From contig NC_061771.1 in assembly GCF_022458985.1 (NCBI RefSeq), positions 26,466,001 through 26,530,000 of the forward strand: a stretch of DNA of 64,000 nt, given 5' to 3'. The position numbers and the translations under genes are program-made. Shown one piece after another: positions 12,701-22,773 of this stretch. Positions within the stretch are counted from its first letter, which is position 1. Every line of letters starts with the position of its first letter. The DNA is from Mugil cephalus (taxonomy: Eukaryota; Chordata; Actinopteri; Mugiliformes; Mugilidae). Below the pieces are notes generated by a model that was given only the letters and a program-made list of their open reading frames with translations, made no database searches and was not told the origin of the DNA.

Positions 12701-13427
12701 AATGTTCTGGCTGATTGGTTTACGGTCACTGCTAGTATCGTTTTCTCGTGTCTCTCTTTAAATGCAGAGTTACTTTAGCGCACAGATCCCTCGACTATCG
12801 GAGGAGTTCTTACTCCCTGCTCACCATGTTCTGCACTCCCTTGGCTTCCCTCTTGAACGCGGGACTGTTGTGAGAGGACAGAGCAGCCGAGAAGTTCCTG
12901 TTGAGGATGGACAGGTGGGCCGTGTACTGCTGCTGGACACGAGGCTCCAACACCCAGACTCTGTACTCTGTTATAGAGGAAGGTTAGATAAACGCGAGTC
13001 TGAAGAGACTAGTCTTTCTGCAAAGGGGCAAAAACAGTCAATTAGCATATAGACGTTAAAAGGTGATATGACGACGACTCCGGGAACATCTGAGGGAAAC
13101 ACATCTAAACATAAAGTTCGAATGGTAATACTTCCAATAAAACCTCATAGTGGTTGAGTGAAAGGAGGAGATAACTAAAGAAAGATGGGTGCATCATCTA
13201 CGATCTATGAGTATCTGCACAAAGTGTCCTCCAGTGGCAACAAGTCTTTAGCCGTATCCCACTAGCACGGAAATAATGATGAAGATCAGCTCACCCAGGA
13301 AGTACCACGCCAACGTGGCTCCGGCACCTATAAGGATGATGATGAGGCTAATGAGGAAGGCAAGAAGACACTTGGAGGACCGAGTCTTCCTGATTGGTGG
13401 AGCAACAGTTCGGGTAATAACTTCTAC
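1588..13427 (-). CDS. tmprss6: transmembrane serine protease 6 (matriptase-2), partial
   Basis: Type II membrane serine protease that in mammals cleaves hemojuvelin at the hepatocyte surface and lowers hepcidin. Exons in transcript order: 13427-13295, 12967-12825, 12128-12061, 11446-11259, 9521-9317, 8917-8781, 7436-7324, 7201-7092, 5864-5722, 5623-5525, 3741-3628, 3364-3248, 2545-2377, 1865-1588. All junctions are GT/AG and the phases join without a stop. Domain order matches human: signal anchor (exon 13427), SEA region (12967-11259), two CUB domains (9521-8781 and 7436-5722), three LDL-receptor class A repeats (5623, 3741 and 3364 exons) and trypsin domain. The activation site reads SSR|IVGG; His is in SAAHC, Asp in DYDLALL. 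With the candidate first exon about 705 residues are visible; the human protein is about 800, so roughly 100 C-terminal residues including the catalytic Ser are outside the window. Confidence 0.95.
3741..3780 (-). repeat. TG microsatellite and T5 tract at splice acceptor
   Basis: Read on the minus (transcribed) strand, about 15 TG units are followed by five T and CAG, then the coding exon that begins TGTGTGTGG. The dinucleotide array takes the place of a normal polypyrimidine tract for the second LDL-receptor exon of tmprss6. Confidence 0.9.
4048..5335. mobile_element. hAT-type element with nested Tc1-like remnant
   Basis: The block is flanked by identical 8-bp direct repeats TCCTAAAG at 4048-4055 and 5328-5335, the target duplication length expected of hAT transposons. 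The ends are related inverted repeats: gtgtcaaacatacggcccgc on the left and tttgacacccccg on the right. The interior, about 4150-5165, is a different element: a degraded Tc1/mariner transposase on the minus strand. Its N-terminal helix-turn-helix half is still open at 4754-4990 ([16 protein letters not shown]), and the C-terminal part, with frame breaks, runs down to about 4150. The Tc1-like copy is incomplete and non-functional. All lies in a tmprss6 intron. Confidence 0.8.
4754..4990 (-). pseudogene. Tc1-like transposase N-terminal fragment
   Basis: A 78-codon open stretch matches the paired-like DNA-binding region of Tc1-family transposases common in fish ([19 protein letters not shown], then [13 protein letters not shown]). 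The remainder continues toward lower coordinates with frameshifts and stops; the DLNPIE-type catalytic region is recognisable only across frames near 4200-4300. It is a fossil without an intact DDE domain. Confidence 0.8.
5865..7091. other. tmprss6 intron, nothing recognised
   Basis: Intron between the two exons of the second CUB domain. It is AT-rich, especially 6430-6670, with short homopolymer runs. I see no exon or recognisable element. Confidence 0.6.
7575..7745. mobile_element. fragment of TIR element family A
   Basis: The segment ends with the family A terminal motif (CAGTGGTTTTAATATTGTGGCTGAAT, here split as CAGTGGTTTTAATATT plus GTGGCTGAAT) and contains the subterminal block with ACATCCACATGAATG and CCAGGTCCAAAAGTTTGCC seen in the other copies. 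Only one end is clear. Confidence 0.6.
8275..8670. repeat. diverged dispersed repeat, tmprss6 intron
   Basis: Shares short blocks (CATTTCAGTTA; CAGTAAATACAGC followed by AGAC/AGACG-like sequence; TTAGCATTAGCAG) with 945-1140. The boundaries cannot be set by eye. It lies between the CUB exons 8917-8781 and 7436-7324. Confidence 0.35.
9815..10055 (+). mobile_element. 3' end of a non-LTR retrotransposon (LINE)
   Basis: The plus-strand translation keeps the C-terminal signature of CR1/L2/Rex-type reverse-transcriptase ORFs of fish: [13 protein letters not shown], then [34 protein letters not shown] and a final LFRLLPS. The open frame is only a fragment at the 3' end, typical of 5'-truncated insertions. 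It lies in the intron between the SEA-region and first CUB exons of tmprss6. Confidence 0.7.
10215..10520. other. CpG-rich intronic patch with CCAAT boxes
   Basis: Within an otherwise AT-rich intron this stretch is dense in CpG (CACGTCTCGC, TCTCGCGCAG, AATGCGCGCACTCG) and has two close CCAAT motifs near 10394-10406 and a CACGTGAC E-box-like site near 10288. It could be an internal promoter, an enhancer or a recently inserted element. Confidence 0.3.
12289..12722. mobile_element. TIR element family A, near-complete copy
   Basis: The left end reads CCAATCAGCCAAAACGTTAAAACCAC and the right end GTCATAATGTTCTGGCTGATTGG, an inverted pair. The interior includes GATCCCAAACTGATAAAGTA and CCTACACAATGGTAGGAAAG, shared with other copies. 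It sits in the tmprss6 intron between 12825 and 12128. Confidence 0.7.
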
Positions 13428-14299
13428 CTGCAAGAAAAACAAACAAACAAACAGAAAAGTTTCGTAAAGTGGTAAAGTTTGCCCAACAAGGAGTTTCTTC
13501 AATATTAAAACTATAAAATCAACCTGTGCATCATTGTGCGGTGTTCGAATTATTCAGGGCTCTGAGATGCTCTCAGTGTTTTTCTCTCTCTGTCTTTGAG
13601 ATCTGTCTTTGGATGGCAACGACATGGACCTAATATCCAATATGACCAATATGGTTCAGATGTCTGCTTCAAGTAGGCTAATTAGTTGGCATTACCATAG
13701 ATTTAATAAATAAAGAAAAGAGAGGCATTCATTTCATTTGCTGCCATATACAAACAACTGGATACACAGTTGAGGATACGCCACTGTGGAGTTTAAGTTT
13801 CATGACTTTATGATCGATCAGGAGAAATGAGGAATTTGAGGTTTTACTCTATTTTGGATAAAAAATAATAGTTGTGTTATTGTCGGTGTCGGTACCCAAT
13901 ATAGCCAGTCCGGTAGCTTAAGTTAACAATCTAATTAGCCAGCTAATGAATAAGCCTCAGGCTAGCTAGGCTCCGGTTTGTTAGCCAGGCTAACGGGAGG
14001 CTATCAATCAAACCGCCACTGAAGTCAGAATATAAATAATAATTAATAATACTTTTAAGTAAAGTCTGTCAATTTGGGAAATATTAATCTACCACGTGGA
14101 AACATTAAACATTAATGTCTCGTTCATGTTACTTTTTCCATAGGACCAATGTTACGGAAAAAAAATATTAAAGTTATATTACAGTGTGGGCCCATACATA
14201 AAGTTAGTCTAGATATTGAAACGAGGCTATATGTTAGTAGAATCCAAGAAAACTGAAAAAGAAATGGCGCTGGTAAGGAACAGGTGAGAGAGCGAAAAA

Positions 14300-14850
14300 C
14301 TCATGCACATGAAAAAACAACGAATTATTGCCTTAATCGGCCTCTAGCTGAACAATGCGCATGTAGAGTACATGTAAAGACGTTACTCTGACTAAAGTCA
14401 GAGTTCTCCTTATCCGATGAAGACACTCAGATAATGTGATAGGAATTCATTTTTCTTTGCCATGTATACGCTTAATCTGACTACAAATGGATATTGCGTG
14501 TGTGTGCATGCTCCACAACCGCTGCGCTGGCATGTGTTACGTAGGAGGTTATAATAGCTGAACTTTTATCCCTATGGTTGTTGTTTGAAATGCCAGTCTG
14601 ACGCATGAATGACTCATTTGTTGAACGACTCTTGTTTATTATATGACGTAATAGGTCAATCGGAAAGCGAGCCGTATTAACGCGGTATTAACCCGCTGAA
14701 AAGACGCATATCGCCCCCTAGTGTGGAGGAGGAGGACATGTTCCCGTCAGTTATTCGATTTTCTCTGCTGCATGTAAACTGGGACGAGGACTGTAGCCAG
14801 AAAGTCGAATATCGAGCACAGCTGGATTAAGCTCTGCATGTAAACGCACC
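14300..14850. mobile_element. dispersed element family B, copy 1
   Basis: Non-coding unit whose ends carry TGCACATG...-like and GCATGTAAACGCACC sequences in inverted orientation. Internal blocks (ATTGCCTTAATCGG, CTCCTTATCCGATGAA, GCTGCGCTGGCATGTG, ATCGCCCCCTAGTGTGG) recur at 29488-29990 and 44437-44885. It lies in the first intron of tmprss6 if the candidate first exon is right. Confidence 0.55.
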
Positions 14851-16336
14851 AACTCCTCTGTTGCTGCATGTTTGCGGGTCATTACGTTTTACTTTCTATG
14901 TAAGCCGTCTAATTTAAGTTTTGTAAAAGCAATTAATTGTGATGTTCAGTAAAATCAATTTTATGGTCTTTAATATTAAAACATTGACACTTGTTAAACT
15001 TAAATACATTCAAAAAGAAGTAATTTTTGGAAGCAGTATTTTCACAGTCCACTCAGCTCTCACCTCTCAGCCAAGGCGCTTAAATAAGGGTGTATTCACA
15101 CCTATTTTCGTTGCGAAAGTGTGACTGTTTATCCCTTAAGTCTGTTTTTTCTTGGCTTGGTGCGAACGTAGCAGTAGCACTCTGTTTTACAACACATGAA
15201 TTGCCTTTTTTTTTTTTTTTTTTTTTTCCCCTCAGCAAACCGCTTTGCAGCCCACTTCCTCCCCAACCCCTGTGCTGTGCTCACAACGTGTCAATACTCT
15301 GTGACTGACACCTGCTCTGTTCTGTACCGGGATCCGTGCTGCTGGCAGGTACACTTCCCAAAACAGAGCCATACTTTCAAAACATTACTGCAAATGCAAA
15401 AAGATTCTTTGATCAAAGGGGTCCTGGCATTTCTCTTTGTTTTTGTTTAGTTATATTCTTATTCTGCTAACTCACATTCTTCTTTTTCTTCCATTGCTGA
15501 TATATAGAGGAATCAAAAATTGCAGAATTTCTGCAGGAAAAAAAAATGTGAATCATTATAAATCTTCAAAAACACTGCATGTGCGGATTTATCTTTGCTT
15601 CAAAGTTCAAACACTAATTCTAATGTGTCTGTACTATTAGAGTCCCAGCGAGGGCTCAATGGTGTCAGTGGTTGGTGGTGAAGCACGTATAGATTAGTCA
15701 TTTGGCACGATTTCTCACACCGGATAGTTGCAAAATCAATCCCTGTTTGTTCCCTGCAAAGCTCATCAGCAGAGCTTGTGGAAATGTGAACAACTGCATT
15801 GATAACCAATAGACAGATAAAATTGCGCAAAAAAAAAACCCAAAAAACAGATAAACAGATAAAAACGCACCAACATCACCATGAACGGTATTTTGGGTGG
15901 CTCTGGTGTGCTAGTAAGAGTCACTGGTTTAGCTTGAAGAGGACTGCATAATCTACCTTGCTCATTTTCAGACTTTTTCAACAAAAGCTGTGATAGTAAC
16001 CCATCTATTCTTTTTTCTACATAATGTAAGCCTGTTCTAGTATATTGAACAGAATGTCAAAATCAAGTCAGGCTGAGAAACTTATGGCAGGAAGGGCTTT
16101 AAAGTGCAGGAAACTCGGTGCTGTCATGAAACGAAAGCCATATGACGACAAGTAGAGATTTCAGTATCAATTGTAATCACAGCAACGCCGTTCAAAACCA
16201 CAACAAGAGCCTCCACTAACCCTCCATTTTAGGAAACTGAAATATCTGTAAATATCATTCTGTTCAACACCGGTCTTACATACATAGATGTCAATATAAC
16301 GAGTGGAAAACGTTAAACTGCGCATGCAGCCGCTAC

Positions 16337-16435
16337 TTCAGCGTTCTCAGTATTACTGACCCCATTGTTGTTTGAGGCAGGAGTGACCTCCTGGTCACGT
16401 GAAATTGACTTTTTGGAGCCGTGACCGAGCGCCAT
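16337..16435 (-). CDS. tmprss6: candidate first coding exon of tmprss6
   Basis: The exon at 13427 starts in phase 0 behind a clear acceptor, so an upstream exon with the initiator Met is required. On the minus strand an ATG at 16435 opens 33 codons (starting MALGHGSKKSISRDQEV) up to a possible donor GAA|gtagcg, phase 0, which would join to VEVITRT. An in-frame TGA lies 13 codons upstream, and the surrounding 16380-16570 is CpG-rich, as expected near a promoter. The Ser/Asn-rich hydrophilic peptide suits a cytoplasmic tail of a type II membrane protein. The donor is mediocre and I cannot compare with other fish, so this is inference. Confidence 0.4.
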
Positions 16436-17965
16436 TGCGTCACTCCACACTCCTTGATCCTTGAGAAATCATCTTGGCGTCCCGCCTGGGCCTCGCTGAC
16501 GACCCAATCTGCGACTTAACAGCTTTTACCGAGCATCTCCGGCTATCCCACAGCAGGACATGTCGCCCGAACGGCACCCGTTCTTGTTTGTAAGTCCAAA
16601 GGTAACGAGAAAAAAAAAAAGCTAGTCAATATTTCCCAAAGCCCATTTGGATTTGCACATTCGTTTAGAGATAGGTTGAGTTATCTCTGTGCATCCAGAG
16701 AACTCTTAACTGAAAACCAAACACGCATGTTGAGTACTTTCATATCTAAGGAGAGGAGGCAGGGAGAGGGATGCACTTCAGTTATGCTTACGTCACTAAT
16801 CGTCACCCAGCAACAGAGATGCACCCAGTGGACTCACCTGAACAGGTACAGGCCTGTTGGGATTTGTGTCGGGTGAAGGTTATTTACGCTCTCGCCCTCG
16901 TTTCTCCAGAGTTTATTTTATTTTTCCATGCAAACAAGAAATCCCAGGTGGCCACGAAGTGACTCAGAGAGGCTACTTCTCTCCAGGCTATTGTCGTTTG
17001 TGTTACTCTCAGGCCCGTCATTTTCTTTTTTATAAATAAAGTGCATACTTTTAGTGTGCGTGCCCCACAAAAATGGTTGCACACAGTTGCCACATCAGTA
17101 GCCATCGTTAAAAACAGATTAAAAACCTGTCTTTTGTCAACAGCTTTCTGCTGAGCTGTGTGTGCGCATGTATGAGTTTAAGTGTGTACGTGGTGAAAAT
17201 GGCAAACGTGATTTTTTACTTGCACTTGCACTTTTCAATTAACTCCGAATTGATTTTAATGTAAGTGTTTGTATTGTATCTACGTATACGTCTTGTAAAG
17301 CACATTGAGTCTTGAGTGCCTTGTGCATGAAATGCGCTTTATAAATAAAATTGAATTGAATTGTCTTTATTTTGTTTAGGTATTTTAGTCCCTTGTCTAG
17401 TATGTTCAGTCGGTTTAATGTCATTATCAGGATAAACTGTATATTCGCTGTTCTCAGAATCATTTGTGGCAAAGTTGTGCGGAGGGAATAAACAAAAAAG
17501 AATAAACTGACATTAAAAAAGTTCCAGGATATGTATTTATTTCACACACACAGTAACATGCCAGTGTAACACAAAGTTCTTCAAGTAGGTACATTTCAAT
17601 ATAGTTGCCTTATGAACGTAAATAAAGAACAAAAAAGGAACATTACAAAAAAAAACATATATTTGTATTATTGTGGCAAAGGATGCAAAGTTTAAAGTTG
17701 AACACGTGCTGTTTTGATGCGTGGGTGACTGCACACCGGCTCTGCTGGAGATGCAGCGGACGGCAGTCGCTGAAGTGTTTGGTACGGTAGCAATGCAGCA
17801 AATAAAAGAGGAGAAGAAGTGGGATACATTCAGTGTGTCGCCTTTAAAAAGTGGACAAAGTGAGAAAGCGATTCTAGGATTGTTCACGTGTGAAACTTTG
17901 AAAAGGTTGCGTTTTTACAAATAAAAGCAACAGCTGGGCTATCAGAAGGTACGGTTTCAAAGGCA

Positions 17966-18263
17966 CCGATCAGGCATAACATTACGACCGCTGACAAGAC
18001 AAATAAATAACCACTGACCGTCTTGTGACAATACAATTTTCTGCTGGGAAACTTTTGGACCTGGCATTCATGTGGATGTTACTTAGACATATAACGTCTG
18101 TGCAGCCTGACACAGACACACACACAAAAACAACTTAAGGAAAAGAAAGGAAAAAAGGAAAAAAAAAAAATGGCCTCCAAACTCACTAGATCCCGGACTG
18201 ATCATGTCACACCCACAGAATATTAGGAACGTGGCCATAATGTTACGCCTGATCGGTGTACAA
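17966..18263. mobile_element. TIR element family A, complete copy
   Basis: Ends are CACCGATCAGGCATAACATT on the left and its counterpart AATGTTACGCCTGATCGGTG on the right, about 24 bp of inverted repeat. Interior blocks ATGTGGATGTTACTTAGACA and CACTAGATCCCGGACTGATC match the other copies. Possibly within the il2rb 3' UTR. Confidence 0.8.
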
Positions 18264-18365
18264 ACCCCGCCCCTCACATGCACGCCACAGTCAGTTGTAC
18301 TTTCTATGTGTACGATTAACTAATAGACATGAACATATGTCACAGACTACAAAAAAAGCAGTCGC

Positions 18366-18406
<41 letters not shown>
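18366..18406. repeat. AAT microsatellite
   Basis: About 13 uninterrupted AAT units between tmprss6 and il2rb. Confidence 0.95.
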
Positions 18407-18407
<1 letters not shown>

Positions 18408-18615
18408 TATTATAATAAAAAAATACATTCATTAACCCCCTCCTCCTTCGCTGAGTTTAAACCCCTGAGCACCGAGTAACGGTTCGCTTGATGTTACGCA
18501 TCGCAGACAAAACAGTCAAGGCACGTGAGTGAATGTCTTACTGCGTTCGATCCTGCACATGCTACATACTTTACTGTGCAGCGTTTTACAGCCGGGCCTG
18601 TTTTTCTAATCTGGT

Positions 18616-19632
18616 TCAGCACTGCTTCTGTGTCACCGGTAGATAGCCATCACCGGAGGGCTCCACTAAATCGGCGCTCGACATCCGAGCAATCCTCTCG
18701 AGCACGTGGCTCAGAGGAGGGCGTAAGGCCGAGCTCAGACTAGATGGTGGTAGTGGCATGGGGAGCAGAGAGCACGGTAAGGCAATGGAGGGAGGGGGAG
18801 GAAACAGGAAGCGCGTCGATTCGGTTGGGTTGTCGACGCCCTCCGGGGTCTCCTCCTGACTCGCCTGCTCCCCGCTAACGATGCTAACACCTGAGTCGAG
18901 GCTGGCGAGCTCTAGGCTGTCAGCCTGCAGGTTCTGGACCTTCTCGTAACCGGAGCAGATGGTAATAGACTCCTTGCCAAAAACACCTCCTTTGATTCCA
19001 AAGAGCCTCTCAAAAGCTACCTTTTGAACGTCAACTCCCTCCTTCTGCACCTCCTCCTCCTCCTCCTCCTCCTCCTCCTCCTCCTCAAGCTCCTCATCGT
19101 GGCTGTCAGACACGTTGATGCTATCTACCTCCATGCTCTCTTGACTGACCTCTTCGCAGCTGCACATGCCTGAATCTAGACTCTGGAGCCTCAGGCGCTC
19201 AGCCTGGATCTGCTCCGTCTTCTTATAGTCTGAATCGACCTGCAGCAGCTCACTGCTGCTGCTGCTGCTGCTGCTCTTGGACAGCAACTTAAAGATCTCC
19301 ATATCCCTCCCTCTCATTTTATTGTCATCCTGTTCTGCGTTTCCTTCCTCACTCTGACTACCAACGGGCCCATAAGGTGAATCAGCAGCACAGGGCTCCA
19401 GATTTCCAGGAGTTAGCGAGATAACCGGAGGGGGACTACAAAGCTCAGAGTAACTTGGGTTGGAGAAGCTGGAGTTGGTGGAGTCGTAGGTGGCCAATTT
19501 CTTCAGCGACTTCTCCTCTCGCTTGTAGGGTACGACCACATCCACCTTGGAGGTTACTTCTACAGAGAGGATATCCACTTGTTTCATGAAGGAGTGGAAG
19601 GAGTCGCTGGTGAAGTGCGGGCTCTGCCAACT
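18616..19632 (-). other. il2rb: il2rb cytoplasmic tail exon
   Basis: A single 1017-nt exon encodes residues 305-642 and the stop. It contains eight consecutive Ser codons (19253-19276 region), a 12-codon GAG run (CTC on plus, 19051-19086), Tyr-containing motifs SYSEL, DYKKTEQ, GYEKVQ and GYLPV, and two copies of a Q-A-[E/D]-x-L-x-L-x-S-L-D-S-G block. Confidence 0.9.
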
Positions 19633-22416
19633 CTGGAGGATTAGAGGTCAAAGAAAGCAAAGAGGAAGAGTTAGAAGCCAAGATGGAACTTCTGCTTAGG
19701 GGGTTTTTCTCTCTATATTTGAACATTTTTCGATCATGTTTCTGGTTTCACACTCTGCAAGGTGGATACCACTTGGAATAGGTTATTAGCAGTCACTCAA
19801 CTCTTCAGTTCCCCTCAGCTTCACAGACACGTTGAAGCTGTCAACTCGCTCGTTTGCTTTTCTGACTCAGAAATGTTCATGCAGTCTAAATCAGGGGTGT
19901 CCAGCATATGGCCCCATATATGACACCATTTGTACGCTAGTTTCCCAGTGTGGGCCCCAAAACAATGGCTTTGATTTAAATTTCAAAATAAAAGCTAAGG
20001 ATGCATCTTTACTAAAACTATCATTAAATCAGTGTTGGACCACCGTCAAGAAACGGTTGTGTTAAAAATAAAGAATTACAGGATCTGAACTTACATCCTG
20101 CAAGAAGGACTCAGCTGGGTTCGGTACGGGCGGACCTCTGATCCTCTTGATCATGTAAACCCTAAACAAACCAGAGTCGTGAGAAAACAAGAACTCACAG
20201 AACCCAACTGTACATGCGTAATGGTTGGCGGCTATGTCAGCTTACCATGTGGTCTTGTGGTTCTTGAGGACGAAAGCACCCATCAGCAAGGCAAACACTG
20301 CCACAAATGCTACAACAATGTGCACAACGCCCACAACAACATCTGGAAAATACAGAACAATACAAGTCCCATTAGGTTAAAGAAACATATTTGCATTTGA
20401 TTTAACTGAATATTTTGGGGTTGTTCTGGTGCATCACCAGCCCTACTAGCCTAAGGAAGTGAGAGCCATAGTAAAGGCCGAAAAAATACAGAACTGAGCA
20501 AGTGTTGACGCAGAAATGACACTGATCTAAACCAAAACAGCAGAAAAGGAAGAAGTGGGTTGAGGAGCAGCTTGCAGATTAAATGGCGAGGGTGGAAAGG
20601 TTAAATGACTTTATCTGACATTATGAATTAGGCACTTAACATTTGCAATTAATGCAAATGGATGCCTCAGCTGAGCTCATTCGGGCCTCAATGTGTCCCC
20701 ACATCTCTTATGTCTGGATCAAAAACTTGCACTTGAACGCAACTTAAGGGACCACGGCCGCCAGCCAACGGGCACATAAGTTTGTGCCTGTGTGAACTGA
20801 ATTAACTCTTCACACAAGGCGCATGGCAGTAGTGTGCATTTGTCCATCAGAAGAGGAAACTGCTAATATTCGCATATTGAGTACTGCTAATATACCTGAT
20901 GGCGGTTTTGTTTTCCCCACGGGAGATGACCATGATGCAGTGGGGCCCCAGTCACTCCAGGCTCCCTCATAACCTCCGCCTGGCAGCACGCGAGCACGTG
21001 CCTCGTACATCTCGCCTTGTATCAGCGAGTCCCGCTCCAGCTCTTCGGTGCACGTTTCACCTTTTTTCACGATATGGCACTCCTGCGATTGGACATGCGG
21101 ATGTTAATTTTCGCGTCGCTTTACACGCACTCGGCGTTGTAACCTCATCGCGTGCACAAAATACATGCTGTACATACACTCCAAGATTGGTCCCGTTGTT
21201 TCCACTGCAGCTCTGACTCGTAATTGGTGATGAAGTCATGCTTGGTGGTGAAGGCGAGCCAGGAAACAGTGGTGACATTGATAGTTGGTTTTCCTGGAGG
21301 ATTCAGTTTAACTGCAAGAGCACGGACAGTTTGTTTCTGAACACCATGACTAGTTCAAACTTTCAAAAAGGCAGTAGTAGTATCAGTCATTGTACTCACC
21401 ATGACAAATAGGTATGTAGTATTTTATTCTGTTTAGGATTTCCTTCACAGGTTGACAGGTCACGCTTATGGACACCTTGTGGAAGGATTGAAAATAGTAG
21501 GACTTCTACAAGAAAGAAGAACACAAAGCAAAGTGCCGGTCAAGATGGTTTCATGTGGCATTCAAAAGCTACAGATAAAAAGTGCAATATGATGTGTTAA
21601 TAGCTTAAAGGATAATTGTACATGTTGACAATGATGTAGAAACAGTCTGCCAAGACTGCTTCAGATCCGTCCGACAGCACTTGCAAAGTTTTTAATATAG
21701 AACTACATATTTAGTCACACTCACTGTGTTAGATTTTAAGATCATGGAACACTTCCGTCGGGCTGGGTTGGCGGGGTCAACTGGTTCTAGGTTACAGGAA
21801 CCGTTGTAATAAAATCTGGAGAAAAAAAAATGTACATACAGTTTATGAAGAGGTCAGCAGATAATCTAGATAGACAGATGATGTAGTTCTTCTACTTGAT
21901 ATATTGTGATTCGAATTAAGTAGAAACAGTATTTACATTATGCCACATAATGCTGGAGGCCCGTTTCTTACATCTGGTTATTTAAATGTCTGTGGTGGCG
22001 GCCATCCTGATATAATTATTGAAGCAGGCCTAGCTCTTGTTTTCGTTTCTCCTTTTTGTCCTCACCTTCTAAAATTTACCAACTCGGCGTATATTGTGCA
22101 TGGAGCGTCTGACGAATATCGGCGATCGGACATCCACTCAGTGCTGTTCCACTCACAGGCGATGCTTCGGTTGTAGTCGTTATAGCAAATGAGATCTGCA
22201 AGCAGCGCAAAGAGGAATGAGATAAATGAGCAGGATGAAACTTTGCTTGGCGTCAGCCTCCTCCGACGCATTTCAAATTCCCTTACAGTACGTGGATCAT
22301 CTAAGAAGTGGCTTACTGTCTATTGGCATGCTCGGACATCCAGAACTGCTGACGGTGGAGGTCAGAACCAGAAGAACGAGAAGATGCAGGCGAAGCTTCT
22401 CCGCGTCGCTCTCCAT
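18616..22416 (-). CDS. il2rb: interleukin-2 receptor subunit beta (CD122)
   Basis: Type I cytokine receptor chain for IL-2/IL-15 that signals through JAK1 and STAT5. Coding exons in transcript order: 22416-22317, 22195-22066, 21815-21725, 21505-21400, 21311-21178, 21082-20896, 20342-20246, 20161-20095, 19632-18616; GT/AG throughout, 642 codons plus stop. Residues 1-26 form a signal peptide (MESDAEKLRLHLLVLLVLTS). Two fibronectin-type domains follow, with ICYNDYNRSIACEWN as first cysteine pair and WSDWG (229-233) in place of WSxWS. The membrane helix is about 251-275; a box 1-like RGPPVPNP (290-297) follows. The 338-residue tail holds SYSEL, two DSG modules, a 12-Glu run and a C-terminal GYLPV (Tyr634), resembling STAT-docking sites. 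Human IL2RB has 551 residues, so the tail is long. Identity rests on architecture plus the position beside tmprss6, as in human. Confidence 0.9.
19051..19086 (-). repeat. il2rb: coding GAG repeat, poly-Glu in il2rb
   Basis: Twelve pure GAG codons (CTC on the plus strand) give a Glu tract in the receptor tail. Purity suggests a length-variable coding microsatellite. Confidence 0.95.
19892..20060. mobile_element. hAT-like terminal fragment in il2rb intron
   Basis: Begins with CAGGGGTGTCCAGCATATGG, the terminal motif seen at 4056 and 37293. The far end is not defined. Confidence 0.5.
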
Positions 22417-22507
22417 GTTTCATGCCTGGCTGTGATCTCTTTCGGCAGCTGTCAAACCACTGGTTTGCGACTTTCCTCAGGTGTAGCTCACTGGTTGCTT
22501 CTTGTTC
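22417..22507 (-). other. il2rb: il2rb 5' UTR part of the start exon
   Basis: The minus strand has a long T-run then GTACGTGCGCAG, a good acceptor, directly before 22507. From there to the ATG at 22416 there is no other in-frame start giving a signal peptide, so the start exon is probably 22507-22317 with 91 nt of leader. Confidence 0.6.
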
Positions 22508-22738
22508 CTGCGCACGTACAAAAAAAAAAAAAAAATGTATGGTTGTCAAACGTCAGAGACAGTTGCCTAACACGCGTGTAACCACTAGAAGAAACAAAAA
22601 ACACACAAAAAAACAGGCTGCGGCTCCAACAGGGGACTCAAAGGAAACCGAAATGGGTACGTTTCAGATCCTGACTCGGTTTATCTGCTGTGGCCCCACA
22701 TGCTGACAAAACATGTGTTGAAATGCCAGAGTTGGTGT

Positions 22739-22740
<2 letters not shown>

Positions 22741-22772
<32 letters not shown>
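22741..22772. repeat. poly-A run
   Basis: Over 30 consecutive A, perhaps the tail of a retroposed element. No SINE head was recognised beside it. Confidence 0.9.

Positions 22773-22773
<1 letters not shown>

Larger units (their letters stand above)
16436..18615. other. intergenic region tmprss6-il2rb
   Basis: Holds the possible tmprss6 promoter (CpG-rich to about 16570), a family A element at 17966-18263, an AAT microsatellite at 18366-18406 and the il2rb 3' UTR, whose end I cannot fix. The plus strand has TTTATT (AATAAA on minus) near 17533, a possible il2rb polyadenylation signal. No further gene seen. Confidence 0.5.

Noticed and set aside
12762-13052. 96-codon open frame on the plus strand
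   Set aside because: Covers the tmprss6 SEA exon on the wrong strand; the minus strand matches matriptase-2 with proper splice sites.
15600-15984. Minus-strand open frames considered as a tmprss6 first exon
   Set aside because: No ATG-to-donor segment with phase 0 and convincing sequence; the 16435 candidate has better context.
22062-22080. Earlier donor TTG|gtaaat for the second il2rb coding exon
   Set aside because: It would put the next exon into a frame with a stop; the donor AAG|gtgagg at 22066 gives phase 2 and an open reading.
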